Assembly (NCBI RefSeq): GCF_947623445.1
Contig: NC_135244.1
Coordinates: 1,922,001 to 1,986,000, forward strand
Direction: 5' to 3'
Origin: Clavelina lepadiformis
Taxonomy: Eukaryota; Chordata; Ascidiacea; Aplousobranchia; Clavelinidae
DNA length: 64,000 nucleotides
This document shows positions 47,733 through 61,100 of the stretch, in pieces. The position numbers and the translations under genes were made by a program. Under the pieces are notes generated by a model that ran no database searches, was not told the origin of the DNA, and was given only the letters and a program-made list of their open reading frames with translations. Within the stretch, counting starts at the first letter, position 1. Every line of letters begins with the position of its first letter.

Positions 47733-48624
47733 GATCCGCATGCGCCGTCATTGACCGAAAAGCATGGTGACGTCGACAAAGATGATTATGACGTCATTAA
47801 CGTATAACATTCTCGAATTGTATCTAAGGTGAACCTACTGTATTCGTTTTCTGTTATTGTTTATAATAACCTACCTTTTCGTAATGATTTCTCACCAGTA
47901 TTTTAACAAGTCTGCATGTCGCGTACTGCTGTGATGTTTGCCCACTTAACCCGTTCAATATTTCTTTGATGATGTGCCTATCTGTCCAACAGGGTAAATG
48001 GAACGGTGCCTTGCATGACCTCACTGTGAACTTTCAATATTTGCCTTTGATTTGTCATAACTATCATTTTCGGTGTTTCATGAAATAAATTTATCTATAG
48101 TTCGTTTAAATTCAGTTTTCGTCCACTATGCAGCGCTAACGATACACGTCTCGCGATAGAAATTTGTTTTCGCGCAACTATTCAACTCTTTGGCATTACC
48201 ACGTATTACCCACCACAGCAACCTGCAAAAACAACCAATTTTTTACTCAAAATTCAGCACCCAGCCCGCAGTTTATGTATCAACTGACAAATCTCCATCA
48301 CTTATGCTTTGAGATTGAAGAGATAATTTGTGCGCTCAAGTAAATTTGTTGATGACATCGCTTTATTTTTGATAAGAGAAAATGCCCATTGCCCTTTTGC
48401 ATCATCTTCACGATACAATATTAAGTCACAATGAGAACTGTACAGCGGGTTTTGTTTAATCGTTCAAGTATCTTGGTTCAACCGACGCACGAATAAAAAT
48501 AAACGTTATTCATGGTAATCAGTAATCACTGAATGAGGTAACGACGGTCTAGTTTCCGCGCATTTCGTTAAAATATGATATCTAAAAAGTTTAATGACAG
48601 TTTCGGTTGATCCTCAACAAAAGC
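47733..48624. other. FAM184A 3' UTR and spacer
   Basis: AATAAA at 48084-48089, about 350 nt after the FAM184A stop. No further exon recognised. Confidence 0.5.
48084..48089 (+). terminator. Candidate polyadenylation signal of FAM184A
   Basis: AATAAA in TGAAATAAATTT. Confidence 0.45.
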
Positions 48625-49309
48625 ATGTTTATGAGCATGTTGTTTACTGACATATCGGCTAACTACTCTAACAACACACATGAAAGGATATTAGGCTACG
48701 TCACTAGAAAGATCGTGTCCGATACGACGCTGTAAGTCAATCTTAGGAAAAGGACATTAAATTGCTATTAGCGAGATCGAAAATCAGTTTTAAGGTTAGT
48801 AGTGACGTTACCTCAAACATGACATTTTGGTCGCATTTCGTCGCAGATCGCAGAGCGACGAAGAGAGAGACATGAGAGCGTTTTTACAGACTTTCAACAA
48901 CGTATTTGATGACGTCAACAATCAGGAAGCAGACGATGTTTCGAAGCCGAGCAAATTTGCGAAAATATCTTGGGAAAATTTTCCCGAAACTTCAAACGAG
49001 GCGAAAACTTTCGACGAACTTTACGACAACGTCGTTCTGGATTATGATGTCATAGACAGGACGGGATTCGACCTTCTTTCCGAAAATGCGACAATCGCGT
49101 TGAACGGCTTGACTGACACCTGGAAATCGGAAGATGACTTATTCGCATTCAGCGACGATTACTACGACCTACGAAGTAACAATAATCGCATTGTGACGAC
49201 ACAATACGGTTCCCTTCCTGACCACTATAATCGACCACGTGGGAAAAAAAAACGCGGAAAGATAGCATCAAATTTCTTGGCGGCCTTGAGGGCGAAGAAG
49301 AAGCAATAA
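48625..49309 (+). CDS. Predicted two-exon orphan gene, acidic protein with basic tail
   Basis: Not recognised. Exon 1 48625-48731 starts with ATG and ends at a consensus donor (GCT|GTAAGT). Exon 2 48847-49309 follows the acceptor CGTCGCAG; the phase matches, giving 189 residues with TAA at 49307-49309. The N-terminus is MFMSMLFTDISANYSNN; a Ser/Asp/Glu-rich middle with several FDELYD-like acidic-aromatic stretches follows, and the end is very basic (RPRGKKKRGK, ALRAKKKQ), a possible nuclear localisation signal. Exon 2 alone has more than 140 open codons with coding-like composition (GAC/GAA-rich, unlike the flanks). It could alternatively start at the internal ATG at 48872 as a single exon. 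It lies 0.9 kb downstream of FAM184A on the same strand. A 3' AATAAA is at 49583-49588. Function unknown. Confidence 0.55.
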
Positions 49310-49582
49310 AAATAACAATTGAAGGTCAAAAAACTGCACTTCCAGTAAAACATGTTTTTAATTTTGGTCTGAACAGTTATTTCTGACTGGTAGTTAGAGT
49401 AAGCGAAGCTACCATTTTCCTATCAAATGTCGCCGCAATTCTCCTTACAACGATATATCTTTGCTTGCATCTCTACTTCAAAGAAGAAAGTTAGTCGTAT
49501 ATTGCTCACCGAAGATTGTGTAACGTTATTTTTAAAACATTGCTTTCACAAAATTACTGCCACATCGGAAATTCCACCGTTC

Positions 49583-49588
49583 AATAAA
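49583..49588 (+). terminator. Candidate polyadenylation signal of the orphan gene
   Basis: AATAAA about 270 nt downstream of the stop. Confidence 0.35.
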
Positions 49589-50570
49589 TCAATGAACGCT
49601 TTACCAAGTAATGAATCACTTGACAAAAACGCCGACTGAAAAAATGTAGATTGTGATAAAGTTTAAGACTTTTTCCGCCAGCATTATCGTTACATCTTGT
49701 CTGTCAGTCTTTGGTTTCAGTATTTCTACCACTGATACAATTATTGTGTGCGAGTAAAACTTGAAGTTTTAGCCAAACACGATTTTTTTATGTCTCCGTA
49801 AAGTTATTGTGTTGTAGTTCGAAATATTTCGTTGCCATTATAGGGTGCTCGTGTCATTAATTCATTGCTCTTTTTCATGATTTATCTAAGTTTAACTTAT
49901 TCAAATAAATAGCTGTAAAGCTCTGTCCAATAAAAAACAAAAAAAGAGACCATTTAAAGTCCTCCGTGACTGTGTCCAATTTACGCAACTACGTACATGT
50001 ATTAAGGAAGCTCCATTTTGTCTGCAATGCCAATCAGATGTTTGACTACAAGAGCCGCAAAATCTCATACACATACAATTCAGGCGGTACTACGTATTGC
50101 CTGCACTTCTGCTTCTAACTTAAAGTTCCGGCGCATAACATGTCAGCCTTTGTCCCACAAAACGTTTTGGGCGCATGCAGCAATTGGGTAAGAAACAATG
50201 TCAGTGTGCAACATTTGTTTTCGATTGGACAATGTCAATTAGTGTCGATTATTATGTAACAATGACTTGTTCATTTTGCAATGACGACTTGTCGTCAGGT
50301 ATGATAAGTTTTGATAACTTGATCAGTGCAGTGTGTGCTGTGTGGTACACAGTTTATAGACAAGTCCTTACAATACTGCATAATCAGTTGATAAACTTTG
50401 GGTAAAACTTTTAAACTTGAAGACACATATAGTAGAAGGGCCGTTTTTTATGCAGCGACAATATTGTTGCAATGGTTATTTAATCAAGTGGCTACTGTGC
50501 TTTTGTTTGCAAACTTGTTTGCATGCTAGGCCTAACACTTTCGGTATCAAGTTAATGATGATTCATTTCT

Positions 50571-50615
50571 TAGTACACCTGAAGAAGCAAGCTTACGCTT
50601 GCGAAAGTTCGTGTA
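50571..50615. repeat. Short palindromic dispersed motif
   Basis: CTTAGTACACCTGA followed by the stem GCAAGC-TTAC-GCTTGC. CTTAGTACACCTGA also occurs in the ARMC9 intron hairpin near 28005, so the two may derive from one repeat family. Confidence 0.4.
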
Positions 50616-52505
50616 GAAGTGTCAAAAATGAAGTTAACCTCAGAGTGCCACTTTATGTCTTGTTTTTTTTTCTGTTTAATTTTACTTACTGTACCGTAGG
50701 ATACCGTACCGGTATACCTCCGTGTGTTTTTTTTTTTTGTTCGGACCATAACGAGGATACGCCGATAATTATATAACAACAAAGATTGAAGATACTGTTT
50801 AATACAAACCGTGTAAAATGTTTATATCCTGTTCAATTGTTGAAGATTTTTCTGAAAGTGGTTGGTACCGCGCCGTATTTAGTCTAGGTTTGTAAAATGT
50901 ATATAATATAATCTACTCAAGTTTTGTTTGAAACGCACGAAATGATAACTTTCAAAGCAAAAATGCTCCATTGATACTGTTAAGACAAGTTTTGTAATAC
51001 GAGTGGATTTAGTAAAGCTTGCAGCTGACTATATTTTAAAATGCTACCTTTCAGGTTGTATATTACAGTAGTTACACGTAATTATTTTAAATATTTAGTG
51101 GTAAAGGGTGATTGTTGCCAGACAAACAGGTACGGACCATAGGATTACGTATACGCTGGGCAGTGGTCAATAGGTTATCCAACCAAGGAAGAGTATATAA
51201 CAATATTTAAGTGATGTTCTTTGGCTGGTACTAGCCCCCGCGATCCATACAAAATCTGTGGGAGCCACGATATACTATAAAAAAAATAAATGTTGAAAAA
51301 TGCTGGCTTTGTGTGGTGACCTGGTACTGGTAACGGTAAGTTGTGCTGTTTATTTTGTGAAGGCTAATTTAACTAACAGGATAGCCTTCTGTACTTTTGT
51401 TTGTTGCTATAACACTGCTTCCATCGTACCAGCTTGATTGGGCTGGTCATTTTTTAAACCCGTTTTGCGCAATGTGCTTGAGAATGGAGGAAAGACTTGT
51501 CGGTATGTTACAATTTTGGTTTGGACTGGATTTCACTTCCTTTCGCTTGGAGGTTTGGACAATCAGCACTCAGCAGGAGTCTGCTTAGTGCATATTATCA
51601 TGCCTAGTCAAAACACTAAGCTTGAACAAACCGCAATTATGGGGTGAAGAATCAAACTGCGCTTTAATTAAAACCGTTCATCCGACTCGTTCTGTACTAG
51701 AATGTGCTTACCGAAAATAACAACGCTTGACTGCGGTTGAAATTTGCTTTTAGCTTTTCATCCAAACGAGCTTAATTAAAACTTAATCTATTACCACCAT
51801 TTGCAAGAGGATTCCTTGAAACATTTTTGCGAAAAGTAAAGCCTGGCCACTTTGACAAGATGGTATGAAGAAAAACATTAAGGTTTACGTTTCCAAATAC
51901 TTTTATGCGATTTGAACAATGAAACTGTTTTGCGCCCTTGTCAACATAGGTGAAAAACACCAAACCACGACCTTATTGTGATTACGACCAAATCTGCGTC
52001 GTTACAACAACCACAGAACTCACATCCTGATTTTTTTCATAGAATAAAACGTAAAAGAAAGAATTGCATTTGATGGACAATTTCAATTAGACGTTTTTTT
52101 GTTTTCTTTTAATTTTACTTGAATAGATGTTTCATATATCCAATGAAAGTCGTTGGATTTATTCTGAAATCTATAAATTTAGTTTTGTGCGCAATAAGTT
52201 TTTATTCGCTAAAGTGTATGAAACGGTTTCTAGTAACTCGATTTTAAGTGCTTGACCCACCCTGGCACTCATAGACCACGAAACGGAATCCGGTAGTGGA
52301 AGAGAAATCTTCAAAAAGTGTCAATTTTGAATAGGCCGGCACCTTGCCGTGGCCCACGCCCTTGCTTTATTTCAGACTTGACATCAAGGAGAGCATCGAC
52401 TCACTGATACGATTTTTCATTACATGGAAGCCTATCGTTCAAAGTGTAACACAAGGCCGTAATTTAGCATCTTGTTTAGCGTTCGGTTTAGCTATATCAG
52501 TAACG

Positions 52506-52570
52506 TAATGACGTCACAACAGTCTCAGTTACGTAAGTGCGCATACTTTAGGCGGGGCAGTGTTACGTCA
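52506..52570. promoter_or_regulatory. Cluster of CRE/bZIP-like sites and a GC box
   Basis: Within 65 bp: TGACGTCA, TTACGTAA, GGCGGGGC and TTACGTCA. The cluster looks like a promoter or enhancer, but no gene starts nearby in either direction, so the role is open. Confidence 0.35.
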
Positions 52571-55108
52571 AAGCTTTGGGTGGCAACACAATTAAGTGTA
52601 CTGTTTCTCGTTTTTGATTAAGTTATTTCTTTTGTCCCCATGAAATGGTTTCATTACTGTAGTTTTCGATTTTGTCTTCCATCGTACTTTTGAATTCTTT
52701 ATCGAATGCAAATCTTGTACCACGTGATGTCAATTGTGGTTTAAATAACTTTTTCTGATAAAGCTTTACTTAATTGTTGTCTTGTTTGATTTTCTAATAT
52801 GGTCAATGCTATTATAGCTTCTATATAACAACGATACGCTTATGATGTTAGTATGTCCTACATGCTTAGAAGCAATTATATAATTGCCTAACTGCGTAGT
52901 GAAAAATTGTATTTGGATTTTTTTTTGATCAATGTCATAGCTTATGTATATTGTATAACACTCCATTTTTGGTTAAATTATTTCTTTTAAGTGTTTATCA
53001 TTATTACTTTTGGATGTTCGAAACTTACAAACTTACTGCAAATCCAGTTTCTATTTGTTCCTTGGCATATATTTTATTTCTGCTTAACCGTCCAGATGTT
53101 TTGTGTTCCAGTCTCAGGAATCAGTCATGTCAATCACATGATTGTGTATCTTTTGCAATACAGTATATGCTACAACAAGCCCTCGCATTGAATTAAGTTT
53201 TGATTAGTACTTTGACCTTGGATGCCCTATCCGATGTCACTTTTTTGTTGATCCCTGAAAAGAATGTAATAAGAATCAATCAACTTTTTACAAACATATT
53301 TTTCATTTGGAACTTTTTTTGTTTATTCTCTTTATGTAAAAACGTATTTTTGATTTCAATAAAAAATGTTTTTAGCAACAATAATGCCCAAATTTTAAGG
53401 AACTAAATAAGGCTGAATAACAGGCAACTCCAAACCCAAAGTTGATCATAAACAATTGTACGTATTTATAGATCTATCTTGTCTTTGGTATTTAGCAGAT
53501 TGTCCACAAAATTGGAATCGTCATGCTCTTATTTTATCAAACTATGACGATTTATAAGACTGCTACGTTTTGTTGTCTTCACTCTTAGAATTACAGCCAC
53601 ATCTTTTATTTAAAAAGTAGTTAAGTCAAGTTTGTCTTCACACAGATCATTTCAGGAGCTCCAATACAAAACTGTCAGTGCAACTACTTGTCGGACACAC
53701 GTCGATAAAAAGACACATGTGCTTAATTAACCTCGGAAACGCGCAATCGGCCGCAAGGGAGAAACGTAACAGATACAGGGCAAAAACAAGTGTAACAAGA
53801 CTTTAATAGTAATATTTAAAATGTTCCATTTTGTGTATTTCTTTTCGGACAAGCATTAGACGTCAACTTTATATATGTGCTTTGAAGTATAGACGTTCTC
53901 CTATCTAGAAATTAATAAATTCTTTTGGTTATCCTTACTTTGCGGTAAAGTTCCGAACACACAAAAATATTAAACTACTAAACCGGTGTAACGGGCTTTT
54001 GCGATCCCCATGCTCGTCTTGAGCGCGAGAACTGCAGTGTCCTGTGAATGTCACACCCCGTCGTTTTGTGAAAGAATTTCAGGTGAAATTTACACCAGAA
54101 ATACTCGGCAGAAAATAAACTTGCCATGAATGTCAAATATTTCAACTAAGGGTAAATTTAACTTGCTTGTCGTCATTGTTGGCCAGTTTAAAATCGTTTT
54201 CTTTGTGTTGAAGTTTTTTCTTTTTCTTATATCTACAATGTTCACTTGCGTTTAATGACGTTAGAGAATGACTCGACTGCGTCGTTTCGTGTGGTTTTAA
54301 GCTATTAAATTACTTCTCATATTTCGTATGTCCGCTTATTTCCACATCGCAAGAGGAAATAATTTTTAAAATATTTGTAAATTCTTTTTATCATATGGTA
54401 AATAATGCTTGTGTGAATGTATATTTTTTATTGACAACTAATATAGTGCTGTGTGTCTTTACATGTGTTTGCGGTATGAATATTGCCGGATCAAAATATT
54501 GTGTCAGTAATGGAAACTACTTGTAGCGCTTTTTTGTACAACGTCATTGATCTCGAGGGATAGGAAAACTATGCACCGATAAATCCTTTTTAATTGTAAC
54601 ATTTGCACGACATGCCCTGATCACCCGCAGGCTGAATTCAAAGTTTGTTCTTAAAGCCGATGGTATGCGCCGATACGACACGCAATGTCTGCTTCGGGTA
54701 TTTAAAAATGTTAAATCTGTATTGAGCTATACGTCTTTATAACAAACAAAGAGAATTTATTAAAGTGAGTAACAGTCTGGTGCCGAGTTTTTCGTATGAC
54801 GGTATATCGTGGTATATGTCACATAAATTCCATTTTCATATAGATTTTATAAATTTGGTTCACTGGTTGCAGAACATATACTATACAAAGGTAATATTGT
54901 TCATTGGAACATGGACGTTTGTGTTGGCATAACAAGAAAAATATGTATGTCAATGCTACTAATTTTATTGAATGCAATTTATTCGGCAAGAGTAGCAAAC
55001 AAAAACATAATTATCAACGTCAACAAAGTGTGCGAACATTCAAACATGCAAGTAAATGTGTATGTGCAAGCTCCAATCATATAACGATGCAAAAAAGCAA
55101 AGACGGAA

Positions 55109-55114
55109 TTTATT
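55109..55114 (-). terminator. Candidate polyadenylation signal of TIMP
   Basis: AATAAA on the minus strand about 295 nt past the TIMP stop. Confidence 0.4.
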
Positions 55115-55408
55115 TACAGCAAAAAACAAGTAACTTCAATATGGTTCCTTGTTTGTAAACTTTACTTAAAGGGAATAGCCCCAAAATTTTGCTCTTTATG
55201 TTACCAAGTTATTATCTTAAAAGAAGAAACGCTAGCAGTAAGCGCAAGCGCTTTTTGTAGAACAAAACTTTGTTTCTAGAGCAATGAAAGTCAGAAGTGC
55301 AGCAAAATAAATAAGAAAAACTTGAAAGAAAACTTATGTTTAAAGTTGACGATGTAAAAAACACAGTGACTTGAGGTCGCTTAAACGCGAATAAAAAGCT
55401 CTTCTTAT

Positions 55409-58181
55409 CTAACTTGACTTCCGTAATTTCAAATTTCTCAAATTAACCAGCCAATTGATTTTAATGTTAATTTTTTTCATTTCTGGAGATGCCTTTGGGG
55501 TGTTATTCTTCAAGATAATGCTGTTGGTAGTGGGTGCTGCGGATGGTTTGGTTGTAGGGGTAATTGGTTGCTTTTCCGTAGGCTCACGCTTTCGTATATC
55601 TTCTTTTGGAGGCAGGATGCTGATCTTAGGGTGATGAGGGACATCGCGCGGTCGTTGTAGTCCTTGGAAGGGAGTGGACAAGCGGACGGTTGGAGAGACT
55701 GTAGTCGTCGTCGGGTTGTCAGGCCGCGTTGTTGTCAATGGATCTTTGGGAATCTTGAATTTCGAATTCGATGCTCGTTGGACCATCTTGCATTTTCCTT
55801 TTTGTCCAACCGGTAGACAAGCTGAAGTCGACACGGGAAATTCATTGTTTCTTGTACGACATTCGTCAGCAAATGCCTGCGTAAACGAAGGGATTAGGTA
55901 AAAATGAAATGTGGGCCTTTCAACTCCCGTGATAACTTAAGACATTCGACTTGACCAATCAAGAATGTTTGTTGTAAAATAAAAGCAACTTACAAAGCTG
56001 TTGTCGAATGGATGCTTGATAATACACTTGTTACAACCCCATGTGTAAGCCCGTGTTCTGAGATGAGTACGGATATTGTAAAGTTGTTTTGGGGTGAAAG
56101 CGTCAAGTGGTTCGCGGAATTGACAGTTATCAGCGAATAAACCACCTTGGTATGCGTTTCCTGTGGAGAAATTATAACTTCAGTTATTTCAGATCCAACA
56201 GCGACGCAACGATAACACAGTTCTAATTGTTAAAGTCTTCATTCTATACGAATGTCAATTTGTCTTCGAAAGAGGTTAGCATCTTGATGATATAGCGCTT
56301 TTACCCACTGTGTTTAAAATTTCATTTCAAAGGCATTCTTTGAACTCTTTCACTGAGATAACGGTATACGCTCATAAGCGCTGTTCTATACGTGTACTTA
56401 ATAGGAAATGCAGCGAGTGTTGTGAATTTTGCGCCCTAATTCCTTTCGAGCGCTGAAACCGTTTTGTGATTGTGCGCTGATTTAGTTTCACCTTTGCGGT
56501 GACACAATCTCTAAATGCTCATCACCAAACATGCACCTTAGAAAATGCACTAATATAGTGCTATCTCATATTCTGACGTCTCGTTATTTTTATACTCTCT
56601 CCGTTTTATAGTTTGTCTGTTTTAAAAGCAGATAACAACGAAGTGTATTTCAATCTTACCCGATAAGACTTGGTTTCCCTCCCAGTATGGTCCTTTGCAT
56701 GTAACATCAGGTGGTGTGTGCAGAAATAGGACTTGATTCTCAACGAAACCCTCACTTCGTCCTTTATAAACCTGAAGACGATCAGACAATCTGTTACATC
56801 GGTGGCGCCTTAATTTAATTATCTTTAGTTTGTGATTTCCTCTTGTTATAACAAGTCGTAAACATTCTTATTTGAATACAAGTTTTAATTGATCAGCAAG
56901 GTTCTGGCTAAACAAAAAGTGCTATTGTAGTTCATTTTGCAAACTATTGTAGACGATGAATGGTAATTGCTAATTTGAGGGTCCATTGCAAAGTGATTAA
57001 TGCTTTAAAATAAATTGTCAGATTAATTTTATTTAGATAAAATTAGTGAAAAAACTTACATGCAAAATTCTAAGCTTTGCTGCTTTGATTGTTGATTTTC
57101 CGCTTGTTTCATTCAAACTTGCATCTTCTATTTTCACGACTCCGACTAAAAAGTAAAAATATGCAAATTGAAGTTTGCAACATTATCAATACTTTCTTTG
57201 TTTTATCTGACAGTTTGCGATGTTATCAGTTAGTGGAAGTATATGCAACGTAAACCGCAAATTTGTGAACAAATCTCTTTATAGAAGACTGGTTATTTAT
57301 CTATTCACTGCCGTTGGTGTTACTCTGAGAAAGAATTTGCTGATAATGCCAAAGCAGTGATTAGCCGTGCTTCTCCCTTCAAAAGGTCAATTATTTCACT
57401 AATTAGCGGTTGTCGACCCTTTTCAGCAAGAACCACTCACGACTTATGTACGATATGTTTCTGCCGTAAGTCACTCATATTTTACAACCATAAATAGGCA
57501 AGACTTGTAATTGCTCCAACGCGTCTTAAAGTTTATCTTAATTGCACAATAAACGATTGTTCTTGTACGTGTCAAAGCCGTATGGGGTGGAATTTATTGT
57601 GCCATAATTGGCAGAATGATACCCCAAGATATTTTCAATTATAAAGTTGTTTATTATCACGAATGTCTTGAAACAAATGATTAGCGTTTTCATGTTTTGA
57701 AAACGTAATTTATTGCACACAATGACTAAAATTCTAATTTTATGGCGTAAGCGATTTTATTGTTTATGATTTATTGTAAGTCATTATAACTAACGCAACC
57801 AATTGTTCTCTTGTCACCTTACAGAACGTGACATTATCTTTCATCAATTAATTGATACTTTTTATGACGCATGCGTAATATGATGTAATAAATTTAAATT
57901 TTAACGTTTTGCTTTATCTTCGTACGTGTATATAAACGACTGTAATAGGCCGGTAATTCATTCAAAAATAAATTATTTCAATAAACAATTAAAAATCACA
58001 TCATCAGCTTGTTTCAAGACGTTAGCGCTAAGCGCGATACAGATGAGGTATGTCGACACTTACCGAATTCAGCGCGGCAAAGAATGTCTTGGGGGTGGTT
58101 ATATTCACACTTGCATGATTCCACTGACCTTGTTGCGCCAATTGACAGGAACGCAATCAGGACCAGAAGTAAGTTTGACAT
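55409..58181 (-). CDS. TIMP: Tissue inhibitor of metalloproteinases with Thr/Pro/Lys-rich tail
   Basis: Five exons, 316 residues: 58064-58181, 57060-57145, 56660-56771, 55994-56160, 55409-55876 (TAG at 55409-55411). Signal peptide MSNLLLVLIAFLSIGATRSVES; the mature protein begins CKCEYNHPQDILC, with Cys 1, 3 and 13 placed exactly as in vertebrate TIMPs (TIMP3 CTCSPSHPQDAFC). The N-domain cysteines equivalent to 70 (TCKG), 99 (DNCQF) and 124 (WGC) are present. In the C-domain, equivalents of 127, 145, 166 and 174 are seen, but the 132-137 pair is absent and the spacing between 145 and 166 is shorter. Residues about 191-316 are an extra low-complexity tail rich in T, P and K, ending basic. TIMPs are secreted and block metalloproteinases by inserting the free N-terminal Cys into the active site; that part is kept. 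Confidence 0.93.
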
Positions 58182-61100
58182 TTCGGCAAAATTGATCAAA
58201 TAACGAAATCTTTGAGATAACTAATTGCTCTTAAAAAAAAATACGATAGAATTAAGTAATTTTATTATTGATAATTTATTTTTTGCATATTGTTGTTCTA
58301 ATAGTTCAACGATGCGTACGAAAATCCAATTGCATCGAAATACGATTCTATCCCTGGCTCTTCATTTAATTTCAGATGCTTCTTCTGACCTGATCGCGTA
58401 TGATTTTTTTGTTTTAATCCGTGCTTTATATACACCTGCTAGTTTATACACCCACGCTCAGACGACATAATCGTCTATGACATCATTGAAAATGTTATAC
58501 ATACTTTTCCGCAGCCAAATCGAAAGTAGGTCCTATTTGTGTCCTGATCCTATATATGGGTACATTAAAACAACGGAACAAACAATTTTGCGAGTGGTTT
58601 GCGTCTCCTTTTTAGTGCGTTACTGCTTTCTCGCGCGTCAAGGAAAGCTTATTGGTCTCGTACTTTCAACCGTCCATTTCAGGCGGATTTTTTCGCACGC
58701 AAGCATTTTTTCTTTTGTACGGGCGGATGCAGATAACACGGCCGCTATTTCCTCGTTCAATGTCGAACCTTTGATGTAAAGTGGGACCAGGCACGCCGTG
58801 TGTTTCGTCACAATCTATCTTGTAGCATCATAATTGTGGTACTGCTGGTAGCTACAGATTGGTTCAAACGACAAGTAATTTTCTATTTGCATTAAACGTA
58901 ATGGCACGATCCAGTGCGTTCGTCGTCGTGGGTGAGGTTTTTGTATCGTAAGTCTGCCACTTATGTCAAGGAATCACGTCAGTTGATAAACATCTACTCT
59001 ATAGTATAGTGCTTGCTCTAAAACATAACAATATGTAATTGCATGTACGTCGTTGTCATTGGTTGGTAAAAAAATAAACTTCGCCTTTAAAAATTGCATG
59101 GCACTGTTTGATGAATGCTACTGTAATTGTACCGAATGACGCATCCTTGCTTTTTGCCATTTCACGCAATCTGAACATTAGCATTAAGCCGAGTTACCGA
59201 GTTAAGTGGTTATTTTCGCGTGAAACGTGAGATACGGCTTGTTTATGGACAAGCAACATTCCGTTTTGAACAAGATCTCAGTTGTTACTTCGCAATCTCC
59301 TGGACGTCATTGGCAATGATGCTGGGAATTATTGCCGTATCTTCCCGAATTAAACCAGGGTCGTGATCTTATAGAGCAAGTCTTTATTTCAGCGCTCTTC
59401 ATACGGTTTCTATTGTTAGCTGCAGCTTTATTGCTCAGTAGCGATAAGACCTTAATCTAACACCGAGCATCATAATCTTGGAGCCATTTTGAGGAGAAAT
59501 TTTTCTCGCTAATTGACATAAACTCATGTGCTGTAGCTCTTGTTTTGATCGGTGGTTTTGGTATATGGAGCAGCTCGTAAACAAAGCAATTCTACAATGT
59601 GTTGCGTGGGCATCGCCCTCGTACACAATGGCTTTGTGGTTTAATGCCGACTTTTAATGATGACCTGCTTTCGTCATTGGCGCAAGATTTATAATATTAA
59701 ACCACTTGGAAATACCGTAATTGGAATTTTCGTTCTTAATACTGGCGACCTTTGCTAATACCATGATTAAGATTCAAAAAGCAAAATTGTTTTTGGACCC
59801 CGCATAAGGTGATGTATTACGTTTATGCTGCTCTTGCGTATGGTCATTGCTTGAAGAATTTGATCTTTGAAAAACATGGTCACGTGACGAAATAAGCTAT
59901 AAGCGTGAATGGCAGCCGATTGAAAAAGAATTGTTTTGTCAAGCCGCGCACGTGATGTCACAAGTGCTTGTGGTGTGAATGCATAGACTAAGCGCATTCG
60001 CATTCCACAAACGCGTTATCTTACATGTTTCATGTTGTCCACGCTGACCACGTTCGTATTACAACCAAACCACGGCACTAATCGCTGCAAAAATCTTTGC
60101 TTGACAGGCTATCATTTTAGCAAACATTTATCGCCTTGTGTAATATATAAGGTGCACCACATTTGCGACATGAAGCTGCATTTTGTTCTTCAAGTATAAA
60201 ATCTTAGTCGTTTTCAAAATATGGACGGTAAAGATTCCGGGATAAATTTTGTAAGAACTTAATTCTTGTTTGGTTTGTAGAGATGGTGGCTGTGTTCGGT
60301 TTTACCGTATAGTTCGTTCAAGTTTATTCATTAAATAAAACCATAGTTTCGTCAATATTTGGTGTATGACTTTCCACCTTGGTCTCATAACACGGTGCTT
60401 GAAAATGTATGACACCGTCTTCCAGCACATGGCTTAAACCAATAGAGGAAAAGTAATTGAGACAATGCAGACGAAAGACAAGACGAACGAATGTGCGTAA
60501 AATCCATGATTACAAATGTACCCTGCGTCATACGCGTTTATTGTTACGACGGCCAGGACGTGATTCAAATATACTCGGGAGAAATGCGAAAAAATTTATA
60601 CAATTTTGTCTCAGGCTGTTGTAAGCTTTCATGTCATGGCGGCTGATGATAAATTTGTATTCAAGGAAGCGGAGGTTAACATACAAGGTTTAATGACCTT
60701 TTTTTTCAAAACACATTATGCTGTAGTTTTAACAAATTCGACGTAAATACTTTAACCAATCTACCATATTTACCGGTTATTTTGATGTGTTTGTAAAAGA
60801 TAGATAAGGATTTTTTGCCTTGTGAAATGTCAACTTCAATCACTGTAGTAATTCTCTAAAATAAAACGCTATTTTTAACCAGCAGCATAAAACACGCACT
60901 AACAGTGCAGTTGGTCGTAGTAAAATTTTCAACCTAATAAAGAAATGGTTTTTCAAAGTTCTATTTTGCAAACGCTTATAACCACATTTTTATTATATAC
61001 CGCTTTGCTATAGTTTAATTGCACTCGCGTGGCAAAACAGGGCTTGTAAGAGCAAAATAGAAATGATAATTACTATAATGGTGAGTTTAATGAAACAGAC

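Larger units (their letters stand above)
49310..55408. other. Long spacer without recognised gene
   Basis: About 6.1 kb. Frames up to 119 codons exist (for example near 50417-50776), but they look random: hydrophobic, poor in charged codons, no family match. Visible items are AATAAA motifs near 49583, 49902 and 49928, a small palindromic repeat at 50571-50615 and a cluster of cAMP-response-like sites at 52506-52570. Confidence 0.5.

Noticed and set aside
50417-50776. 119-codon frame in the long spacer
   Set aside because: Its composition looks like random AT-rich DNA, with no domain and no splice context or family resemblance.
59767-60003. Minus-strand 78-codon frame in the spacer near 60 kb
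   Set aside because: No recognised motif, no supporting exons nearby, no typical gene ends.
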